Shown here in pieces: positions 1 through 4,557 of a stretch of DNA of 6,047 nucleotides. Positions within the stretch are counted from its first letter, which is position 1. The number at the start of each line of letters is the position of its first letter. Both the position numbers and the translations under genes were made by a program. The DNA lies in assembly GCF_001447995.1 (NCBI RefSeq), contig NZ_LDPE01000013.1:1-6047 (forward strand), given 5' to 3'. Below the pieces are notes generated by a model. It ran no database searches, was not told the origin of the DNA, and saw nothing but the letters and a program-made list of their open reading frames with translations. Source of the DNA: Maribacter dokdonensis DSW-8 (GTDB lineage: Bacteria > Bacteroidota > Bacteroidia > Flavobacteriales > Flavobacteriaceae).

Positions 1-5
1 AACAA

Positions 6-13
6 AGAACTGA
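6..13 (-). other. Predicted right end and donor half-site of the IS110 element
   Basis: The minus-strand octamer TCAGTTCT at 13-6 is identical to part of the 5' side of the predicted donor loop (1166-1159). It ends in CT, the core dinucleotide of IS621-like elements. This would be the left donor half, from the element's right end. The match is seen directly; the role is inferred. Confidence 0.5.
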
Positions 14-119
14 GATAAAAAACAAACAAATTCTTCTTTAATCCGAGACAATATTATTTCAGGCTCATAGATTCAATAACTTGATTCTTTGAGCTTTTTT
101 TATTCGATCTAGCTTCTAT

Positions 120-1088
120 TTATCTAGGCAATATTGAAACGTAAGTTTCATCATATGGCCTGCCAGATTTTGCAATGGCAAAAGACTGCTTTAAAAGTTT
201 GTTGGCAACGGCTATCAGTGCCAGTTTCTTGCTCTTTCCCCTGTTCACGATCCGCTCATAAACCTCTCTGCATGCCCTATTGTGCTTACAAGCGTTAAAA
301 GAACATAGAAATAATAGGTTGCGAAGTTTTCTATTGCCGACCTTACTTATTCGCGCACGACCTCTCACACTGCTCCCCGATTCCCGTATCGTTGGGGTTA
401 TACCTACATAGCTACAAAGCTGTGCCGCATTTTCGAACTTATTGAACCCATCGGTGACCACTATTAGGAACAATGCAGTCTTTTGACCTATACCGGGTAT
501 TGACATCAATAAAGTCAATTGCTCCTGTTGGTCCTCTTTTACCAATGACAGAATCTTTGATTCGATAGCGGCTACCTCTTTATTGAGCAGTTTCTTATTA
601 CGTATCAAGGAACGATAAACAAACTTTGAAGGTATGCCCAGAACAGCTTCTCCGTGTATCTTGTTCTTGGTCGCGGTACGTTGTTTTAAATAGATATCCA
701 ATAACCGGAACAACTGTAAGCATTCGCTCTGGATATCCGTCAAGGCATTGTAAATAGGTACCTCGTTGACCAGTGCATATTCACATATAGCCTTGGCATC
801 GCTCTTATCCGTTTTTACTTTAGCCAGTTTCATTTGAATGAAACGTTTTACGGATAATGGGTTTACTACTGAAACTATTACCCCATTTTTGTAAAGAAAC
901 TGGGCAAGTCTATAATGATAATAACCGGTAGCTTCCATAACGACCAATGAACATTTGGGCAGTTCCTTAAGGAATTTCTTAAATCCAGTTTCATCGTTCT
1001 TATACTGGTCGTGACCTTTGTTACTACCATGTACATCAAAGACATCTTTACTGATGTCGACTCCAAAAGTTTCTTTATATTTATTCAT
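120..1088 (-). CDS. IS110-family transposase (DEDD/serine recombinase)
   Basis: A 322-residue recombinase that would excise and insert the element using an element-encoded bridge RNA. The N-terminal RuvC-like DEDD domain starts with GVDISKD (Asp11), followed by MEATG (Glu52) and KTDKSDA (Asp94, Asp97). A charged helical linker covers about residues 120-190. The C-terminal Transposase_20 domain has the helix-hairpin-helix-like SIPGIGQKTA (about 196-205) and ESGSSVRGR (236-244), which carries the serine expected to be catalytic (Ser239 or Ser240). KVGNRKLRNLLF follows. Length and all motifs match intact family members, so the protein is probably active. I chose ATG at 1088 because MNKYKETFGVDISKD is a typical family N terminus; an in-frame GTG at 1127 would start inside the predicted bridge RNA. 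The gene is divergent from the plus-strand genes. The stop is TAA at 122-120. Confidence 0.95.
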   Translation of the reverse strand: MNKYKETFGVDISKDVFDVHGSNKGHDQYKNDETGFKKFLKELPKCSLVVMEATGYYHYRLAQFLYKNGVIVSVVNPLSVKRFIQMKLAKVKTDKSDAKAICEYALVNEVPIYNALTDIQSECLQLFRLLDIYLKQRTATKNKIHGEAVLGIPSKFVYRSLIRNKKLLNKEVAAIESKILSLVKEDQQEQLTLLMSIPGIGQKTALFLIVVTDGFNKFENAAQLCSYVGITPTIRESGSSVRGRARISKVGNRKLRNLLFLCSFNACKHNRACREVYERIVNRGKSKKLALIAVANKLLKQSFAIAKSGRPYDETYVSILPR

Positions 1089-1111
1089 AAGATATGTTTT
1101 ACGAAAGAACC

Positions 1112-1257
1112 GGCTACTTCTGCTCACAACAACTTGAAAACGAGATCTAAGGTCTCACAGAACTGAACGTGATCTAAGTAGTAAAAGAGAGAGGATTATC
1201 AATGTTGTCGAAGTCTAAAGCTTCACCGTATATAGTAACCTTAATTCTCTCTTTTGT
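1112..1257 (-). ncRNA. Predicted IS110 bridge RNA (target and donor loops)
   Basis: In IS110 elements the segment between the left end and the transposase encodes a bridge RNA that pairs with target and donor DNA. Here the minus strand folds into two adjacent stem-loops. The first has a perfect 10-bp outer stem (1255-1246 with 1192-1183), an inner GGTTA/TAAtCC helix (1240-1236 with 1198-1193), two 11-nt internal-loop sides, and a GAAG/CTTC cap (1224-1221 with 1213-1210). The second has CTACTT/AAGTAG (1181-1176 with 1119-1114), TCAC/GTGA (1172-1169 with 1127-1124), internal-loop sides of 12 and 14 nt, and a GAGA/TCTC cap (1156-1153 with 1145-1142). The caps enclose near-identical heptaloops, CTTTAGA and CCTTAGA. 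By order and by the donor matches, the first would be the target loop and the second the donor loop. Exact transcript ends cannot be seen. Confidence 0.65.
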
Positions 1258-1268
1258 TCTTTCTAGTT
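1257..1268 (-). other. Predicted left end and donor half-site of the IS110 element
   Basis: Minus-strand AACTAGAAAG (1268-1259) agrees at 8 of 10 positions with the complement of the 3' side of the predicted donor loop (plus-strand AACTTGAAAA at 1131-1140). One of the two differences would be a G-U pair. It contains a CT at 1266-1265 that would be the core. This is weaker than the other end, because one mismatch sits next to the core. Confidence 0.42.
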
Positions 1269-1361
1269 ATATCAACAATTTACTGAGAATCAAACTTAAG
1301 ATGTATATAAAACATAGCTATTATAGGATTTCCGAGAGGTTTATGTGTATTTACGAAGACC

Positions 1362-1386
1362 GCCAAATTTTTAAATTTGGCTTTTT
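1362..1386 (+). terminator. Intrinsic terminator-like hairpin
   Basis: GCCAAATTT at 1362-1370 and AAATTTGGC at 1373-1381 form a perfect 9-bp stem with a very short loop, followed at once by TTTTT (1382-1386). The T tract is on the plus-strand side only. No plus-strand gene precedes it here, so it is probably the remnant 3' part of a conserved intergenic module or of a unit cut off by the IS insertion. The rest of 1267-1361 shows no gene or clear signal. Confidence 0.55.
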
Positions 1387-1452
1387 GAGAAATTTAAGAT
1401 AAAAAGAAAAATTCAAAAATTCGGCTCGTTTATAATCCGAAACGAAAATGTT

Positions 1453-1490
1453 TTTTAACACGCTACGTTTCATATACGGAGACGTTAAAT
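1453..1490. repeat. attC-like folded site upstream of the small secreted gene
   Basis: TTTTAAC (1453-1459) and GTTAAAT (1484-1490) are complementary except for the outermost pair and resemble the integron core-site consensus RYYYAAC...GTTRRRY. Between them CTACGT (1462-1467) pairs with ACGGAG (1476-1481) with one mismatch, separated from the ends by unpaired ACG and AC. The fold therefore copies the R/L box layout of an attC site. At 38 bp it is shorter than typical attC sites, so it may instead be an unrelated dispersed repeat. Confidence 0.35.
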
Positions 1491-1508
1491 AAATTAAAAG
1501 CAAACCAA

Positions 1509-1967
1509 ATGAATAGAAAAATCAAAATTCTAACCTTATTAATTGTAACTGTTTTGTCGACAAATATTCTGAAAGCCCAGACAAAAATTGACGAAATCAC
1601 CACTGAATTTTTTAAGACATATGAAAAGTCGCCTCAAGAAGCGGTTGATTATGTTTTTGGAACAAATAAATGGATGATGGACAGAAATAAGGACGGTATT
1701 GAAAATGTCAAAACCCAATTAACAAGTTTTCTTGGATTAGTTGGAGATTATTATGGTTACGAAAAAATTACGGAAAAAAGTGTTGGAGAAAGTTATAAAC
1801 TTGAGAGTTATATGATGAAATATGACAGACAACCTGTTCGATTTACATTTGTTTTTTATAAGCCAAAAGACAAATGGCAAGTTCAAAATTTTCAATATGA
1901 TGACAATTTAGATGATGAATTGGAAGAATCTGGAAAAGTATATCGTCTGAAAGAAAATTGGGAATAA
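1509..1967 (+). CDS. Small secreted protein of unknown function, possibly NTF2-like
   Basis: A 152-residue protein I do not recognise as a named family. Residues 1-23 are a signal peptide (basic MNRKIK, hydrophobic core, ILKAQ), so it should be periplasmic or surface-located. The mature part is about 130 residues of alternating helix and strand with a charged, acidic end (DDNLDDELEE near 136-145). The C-terminal pattern of RFTFVFYKPKDKWQVQNFQYDD looks like the strand-rich end of an NTF2/SnoaL-like alpha+beta fold; that is a fold guess, not a function. The ATG at 1509 follows an AT-rich leader without Shine-Dalgarno sequence, as usual in Bacteroidetes. Base and codon use is visibly more AT-rich than the genes from 2090 onward. 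The gene is bracketed by folded sites, which suggests horizontal arrival as a cassette. Confidence 0.8.
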   Translation: MNRKIKILTLLIVTVLSTNILKAQTKIDEITTEFFKTYEKSPQEAVDYVFGTNKWMMDRNKDGIENVKTQLTSFLGLVGDYYGYEKITEKSVGESYKLESYMMKYDRQPVRFTFVFYKPKDKWQVQNFQYDDNLDDELEESGKVYRLKENWE

Positions 1968-1980
1968 AAGCTAATTACAA

Positions 1981-2003
1981 AACGCCATAACTAATGGCTT
2001 GTT
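1981..2003. other. Hairpin closing the small secreted gene
   Basis: GCCAT (1984-1988) and ATGGC (1994-1998) form a perfect 5-bp stem around AACTA. Flanking AAC (1981-1983) can pair with GTT (2001-2003) across a TT bulge. It lies 13 bp behind the stop of the 1509-1967 gene. Without a T tract it is a poor terminator. The outer AAC/GTT pairing repeats that of the attC-like site at 1453-1490, so it may be the other boundary of a cassette-like unit. Confidence 0.35.
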
Positions 2004-2032
2004 CTCATCTACTTCTAAGAACACCAAAATAT

Positions 2033-2046
2033 TATATTTACCTTAG
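2033..2046 (+). promoter_or_regulatory. Possible -7 region for the DUF2750 gene
   Basis: TATATTTACCTTAG contains TACCTTAG (2039-2046), one mismatch from the Bacteroidetes -7 consensus TAnnTTTG. The 9-mer TTACCTTAG (2038-2046) recurs exactly at 4506-4514 in front of the transglutaminase-like gene. I found no TTG at the expected -33 distance, so this is weak. Confidence 0.25.
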
Positions 2047-2089
2047 CCATCAATTGAACATATAGCATCACCCCCCACAAACCCAATAA

Positions 2090-2545
2090 ATGACAAAAGG
2101 CTCCGAAATTATTGCAAACAGGTACAGAAACTTTATTAAAACCGTTTGCGAAACAGACATTGTTTATGCACTGCAGAACCATGAAGGCTTTGCCATGGCC
2201 AGCTCTGTGCAATATGGTGACGAGTTTGATCAACCTGTAGGCATTCTATGTTTTTGGGCCATACAGGGCAGGGCAAATTCTTGCATTATTAACCAATGGG
2301 CTGACTACCGTATTACCGAAATTTCCTTAACCGAATTTATTGAAACCTGGGGCGTAGGCATGGAAAATGACGGTATACTAGCCGGTATTGGGTTTGACCA
2401 AAAAATGTTCGGCTATGAAGCCAAACCTTTAGATTTAATCCTTGACCTGGTAGCTGAAATAAAAGCGACCAAAAAGAACATATCACTTCAAAAATTCGAA
2501 AATCTTACCGATTTAGAAGAACAGGCAAAAATTGCCAATAGGTAA
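2090..2545 (+). CDS. DUF2750 domain protein
   Basis: A 151-residue soluble, probably cytoplasmic protein. The pattern matches the DUF2750 family: an N-terminal helix RYRNFIKTVCETDIVYAL (11-28), a sheet-rich middle in which a phrase such as PVGILCFWAIQGRANSC (49-65) leads to a conserved W-ADY (70-73), then ISLTEFIETWGVGMENDGILAGIGF (78-102) with the family's leucine/glutamate helix and the DG turn. The last 40 residues are a charged helical tail. DUF2750 proteins have no established biochemical role, and the neighbours do not suggest one. ATG at 2090 is the only sensible start: the domain begins a few residues later. Composition is back to the host-like, less AT-rich style of the genes downstream. 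It is followed by 99 bp of non-coding DNA without a good terminator. Confidence 0.85.
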   Translation: MTKGSEIIANRYRNFIKTVCETDIVYALQNHEGFAMASSVQYGDEFDQPVGILCFWAIQGRANSCIINQWADYRITEISLTEFIETWGVGMENDGILAGIGFDQKMFGYEAKPLDLILDLVAEIKATKKNISLQKFENLTDLEEQAKIANR

Positions 2546-2644
2546 TATTTTGCGTTAAAAAATCTTTTTATCAAAGTATAGATTACCACAAGAGGTTCTT
2601 AATTTGCCGCTACACCGCAAAATTCAACCTTACTCGTAATCGTC

Positions 2645-3343
2645 ATGATGACCGCCATTGTTGTACTCATTGTATCTGGAGCCCTTATCATAGGTGCGCT
2701 TTGGGGTCTGTACGGAAATTTATCCAAACGTTTAGAAGGCTTTTTAGTGGCGCTTGCCGGTGGGGCGTTATTGGTTTCCGCCTTGTTGGAATTAATCTAT
2801 CCCGCACTTGAGAAAAACTCCGTACCCATTGCACTATCCACCGTCTTTGTAGGTGCCATAACCTTTACCGTGTTAGATTATTGGGTGAAGGAAAAATGGA
2901 ACTCACAAAGTGGCGGCGGCTTACTTGCTGCCATTACTTTAGACGGCATACCTGAAAACTTGGCATTGGGCGTGTCTTTAATTGGCGCAAGTCCGTTATC
3001 CATCGCGGCATTATCGGGATCTATATTATTATCCAATTTACCCGAGGCGGCAGGTGGCGCAAAGGAAATGGCAGAAAATACCGATTCTAAAAAGAAAATT
3101 CTTTGGCTATGGATCGGCACTGCACTAATATTATCGGCAGCAGCCTTACTTGGGCATTTTCTACTTGCCAACCTACCTACCGAATATTTGAACTACATTA
3201 AATGCTTTGCCGGTGGTGCCGTAGCGGCATCTTTAGCTTTAGAGGTTTTTCCAAAAGCGTTTAAAGAAGATAAGTATTGGACAGGTTTGGCTACTGCCAT
3301 AGGTTTAGTTTTGGCGCTATATTTAAATACTTTAGGGGAGTAA
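2645..3343 (+). CDS. ZIP-family metal transporter with atypical metal-site residues
   Basis: A 232-residue inner-membrane protein with about eight hydrophobic segments (roughly 3-22, 32-52, 62-80, 92-113, 117-136, 152-174, 184-205, 213-230), the usual ZIP count. ZIP proteins move zinc, iron or other divalent metals into the cytoplasm. The paired signature helices are present: LDGIPENLALG (99-109) in segment 4 and SNLPEAAGG (130-138) in segment 5. In common bacterial ZIPs (ZupT, GufA-like) these read HN-PEG; here the histidines are Asp100 and Ser130 and the glycines are Asn105 and Ala135, while Pro103/Glu104 and Pro133/Glu134 remain. The histidine-rich loop of many ZIPs is absent; the loop after segment 5 is lysine-rich. 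Two adjacent ATGs (2645, 2648) could start it. Family assignment is firm; metal specificity cannot be read. Confidence 0.88.
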   Translation: MMTAIVVLIVSGALIIGALWGLYGNLSKRLEGFLVALAGGALLVSALLELIYPALEKNSVPIALSTVFVGAITFTVLDYWVKEKWNSQSGGGLLAAITLDGIPENLALGVSLIGASPLSIAALSGSILLSNLPEAAGGAKEMAENTDSKKKILWLWIGTALILSAAALLGHFLLANLPTEYLNYIKCFAGGAVAASLALEVFPKAFKEDKYWTGLATAIGLVLALYLNTLGE

Positions 3344-3472
3344 TATAAAAATATACGAGGGTTTATAACGTCATAATTTGCCAAACAATCACCACACAAC
3401 CCCATAAAGCAAAACTGAGAAGTGTCATAGTTTAAAGATTGCTTGTTTTATACTATTGTAAAAAACACTGCT

Positions 3473-3817
3473 ATGCAAAAGGTATCTTTCACCGAAAATT
3501 TAGATTTCAACGATAAAAAAATGGTTACTCAAGTTCTTTTAGAGACATCGTTCTCTTAAGAGATACGCATCTTGTTGAGAAAAGGCCAACTCATGAAAGA
3601 ACACAAGGCTCCTTTCCCGATTATAGTACATATAGTAGAAGGAAATATAGATTTTGGGGTTGAAGGTACTGTCCGTGTACTGAAACAAGGAGATATGATT
3701 ACCTTAGCAGCCAATATTCCGCATGACCTTTTAGCGAAATCGGATATCATTGTTCGCCTTACACTTTCTAAACTTGATGCCGCGGAACGAGTAGAAAAAG
3801 TTGTGGCAAATTCTTAA
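3473..3817 (+). pseudogene. Cupin domain gene interrupted by an in-frame TAA
   Basis: From ATG 3473 one frame runs to the stop at 3815-3817, broken only by TAA at 3557-3559 (codon 29). The first part reads MQKVSFTENLDF...VLLETSFS and continues seamlessly after the stop with EIRILLRKGQLMKEHKAPFP, a single-domain cupin of about 114 codons. Cupin features: KEHKAPFP (His44), VHIVEG (His53), the glycine turn KQGD (71-74) and NIPHDL (His84), enough for a metal-binding or small beta-barrel cupin. A single A-to-T change of a lysine codon AAA would create the TAA. Translation could restart at TTG 3572/3575 or ATG 3593, giving an N-terminally truncated barrel. Its stop lies 9 bp before the globin ATG, so they were probably cotranscribed. 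Cupin and group III globin neighbours suggest a redox or nitric oxide context. A sequencing error must be excluded. Confidence 0.75.
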
Positions 3818-3826
3818 ACTTAGCGC

Positions 3827-4219
3827 ATGACCAAAATTACAAATAGAGATGATGTGAGCCTGTTAGTGCATACGTTTTATGATAAAATAAGACAGCACGA
3901 ATTGTTGGGCCCCATTTTCAACGGACATATTTCCGAAGAACAATGGCCGGCACACCTCAGCAAACTCACCGATTTTTGGGAATCTAACTTATTTGGGGTA
4001 CGCACGTTTAGAGGAAGCCCCTCTAAAGCTCATGTGAACGTTGATAAAAATCTAAACCATACAATTTCTCAAAATCATTTCGCACAGTGGTTACAACTTT
4101 GGTTCGAAACTATCAACGAACTCTTTGAAGGAGAATTAGCGGACAGAGCTAAAGAAATGGCACGCCGTATGTCTACAGGGCAGTATATTCATATTTGGCA
4201 GAATAGACCGAGGGAATAG
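3827..4219 (+). CDS. Group III truncated haemoglobin
   Basis: A 130-residue cytoplasmic haem protein of the 2-over-2 globin fold, group III, the class of Campylobacter Ctb. Aligning by eye to Ctb: Tyr18 in FYDKI is B10, the FW pair (50-51) follows helix C/E, His43 in PAHLSK is E7, His69 in SKAHVNV is the proximal F8 haem ligand, and Trp88 in QWLQLW is G8. GPIFNGHI (28-35) is the typical early motif. The F-G region (70-84) is a few residues longer than in Ctb. Family members bind oxygen and nitric oxide; roles in nitrosative stress or microaerobic oxygen handling are proposed. It follows the broken cupin by 9 bp and likely shares its promoter. No SD sequence or FNR/Crp-like palindrome stands out upstream. 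Nothing is missing from the globin. Confidence 0.93.
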   Translation: MTKITNRDDVSLLVHTFYDKIRQHELLGPIFNGHISEEQWPAHLSKLTDFWESNLFGVRTFRGSPSKAHVNVDKNLNHTISQNHFAQWLQLWFETINELFEGELADRAKEMARRMSTGQYIHIWQNRPRE

Positions 4220-4267
4220 TTCTCAGTGTTTTAGTGAATTAGTTTGATAGTGAAATAGTGAATAGTT

Positions 4268-4321
4268 GCTACAGGCTACGGGCTACGGGCTACGGGCTAC
4301 GGGCTACGGGCTACGGGCTAC
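4268..4321. repeat. Heptanucleotide tandem repeat (GGGCTAC)n
   Basis: 54 bp made of 7-bp units: a partial GCTAC (4268-4272), one variant AGGCTAC (4273-4279) and six exact GGGCTAC units (4280-4321). A simple array like this is prone to slippage. It lies 48 bp after the globin stop and 236 bp before the next start, in no reading frame, so copy-number changes would not alter a protein. Confidence 0.95.
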
Positions 4322-4398
4322 TTAAATATCAAAATTTTAGCAGCTAAATACGATTCAATAAAAATAAGTCTATTCTCTATATTCTATGTTCTCTCTTC

Positions 4399-4438
4399 CA
4401 ATTTTAAAATTCTCACTTAATACTTTGTACTTAATACT
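4399..4438 (+). repeat. Dispersed intergenic repeat, copy 1
   Basis: This 40-bp stretch, beginning CAATTTTAAAA and ending TGTACTTAATACT, matches the reverse complement of 5920-5953 with three mismatches and one 6-base gap. It also contains ACTTAATACT twice (4415-4424 by offset, 4429-4438), an internal direct repeat. Both copies are intergenic, next to a short GC-containing hairpin. Confidence 0.7.
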
Positions 4439-4444
4439 AGCTTT

Positions 4445-4468
4445 GAACGCTTTGAGCGCTTTGCGTTC
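4445..4468. repeat. Short inverted repeat in the spacer
   Basis: GAACGC (4445-4450) and GCGTTC (4463-4468) are perfect inverted repeats around a 12-base loop that itself contains the palindrome AGCGCT. No T tract follows on either strand, so a terminator is unlikely. It follows the dispersed repeat copy 1, in the way the terminator at 5896-5913 adjoins copy 2. Confidence 0.4.
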
Positions 4469-4487
4469 GGCGTATGGCGATTTACCC

Positions 4488-4520
4488 TTGACGCTTAAAA
4501 ATTTCTTACCTTAGTCTTTG
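4488..4520 (+). promoter_or_regulatory. Possible Bacteroidetes promoter for the transglutaminase-like gene
   Basis: TTG at 4488-4490 could be the -33 element. Downstream, TAGTCTTTG (4512-4520, 21 bases later, one extra base inside TAnnTTTG) or TACCTTAG (4507-4514, 16 bases later, one mismatch) could be the -7 element. Either would leave a leader of about 30 bases before the ATG at 4558. Confidence 0.35.
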
Positions 4521-4557
4521 GCGTATAAATGGATGTTTACTACAAATACTTAATGCT

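Larger units (their letters stand above)
7..1266 (-). mobile_element. IS110-family insertion sequence, apparently complete
   Basis: An IS110-type element of about 1.26 kb, read on the minus strand: left end near 1266, structured non-coding RNA segment, transposase at 1088-120, then about 110 bp of non-coding right end. There are no clear terminal inverted repeats, as usual for the IS110 (not IS1111) subgroup. I placed the ends from the internal guide-like loops of the predicted bridge RNA: the minus-strand octamer TCAGTTCT occurs both in the RNA (1166 to 1159) and at 13 to 6, and the other loop complements 1268 to 1259 at 8 of 10 positions. Both sites contain a CT that would be the core dinucleotide (7-6 and 1266-1265). 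The presence of the element is near certain; the exact ends are inference. The size is close to that of IS621, the studied member. Confidence 0.75.
4220..4557. other. 338-bp non-coding, repeat-rich spacer
   Basis: No credible gene in either strand. In order it holds: a loose repetition of TAGTGAA/TAGTTTGA words (4231-4265), a heptamer tandem array (4268-4321), AT-rich unstructured DNA, a dispersed repeat copy (4399-4438), a GC-containing inverted repeat (4445-4468), and a probable promoter (4488-4520) for the next gene. Confidence 0.7.

Noticed and set aside
878..1066. Minus-strand open frame inside the transposase
   Set aside because: It is a shifted frame of the transposase gene, whose own frame is intact and full length.
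9..1288. ACTGAGA at 9-15 and at 1282-1288 as a target-site duplication marking the IS ends
   Set aside because: IS110 elements duplicate at most the core dinucleotide, and neither loop of the predicted bridge RNA supports this junction as well as it supports CT at 7-6 and 1266-1265. It is kept as the alternative if those ends fail.
81..1293. TTGATTCT (81-88) and AGAATCAA (1286-1293) as terminal inverted repeats
   Set aside because: It is only eight AT-rich bases, one copy would lie outside the inferred left end and the other well inside the right end, and IS110-subgroup elements normally lack such repeats.
1202..1402. Plus-strand open frame of 66 codons
   Set aside because: It starts inside the antisense of the predicted bridge RNA, crosses the inferred IS left end and runs through the terminator hairpin. 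The protein has no recognisable pattern.
2878..3171. Minus-strand open frame opposite the ZIP gene
   Set aside because: The plus-strand ZIP frame has clear helices and motifs; this frame has none.
3193..3405. Minus-strand open frame at the ZIP 3' end
   Set aside because: It is the complement of the last ZIP helices and has no protein-like pattern.
3421..3472. FNR/Crp or nitric-oxide regulator box ahead of the cupin-globin pair
   Set aside because: I looked for TTGAT-N4-ATCAA and TGTGA-type palindromes and found none. TACTATTG at 3451-3458 is near the -7 consensus but has no -33 partner.
3556..3750. Minus-strand open frame opposite the cupin
   Set aside because: The plus strand encodes a recognisable cupin here; the reverse frame is cysteine- and serine-rich without pattern.
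4268..4321. CRISPR array
   Set aside because: The units are 7 bp with no unique spacers, so it is a simple tandem repeat.
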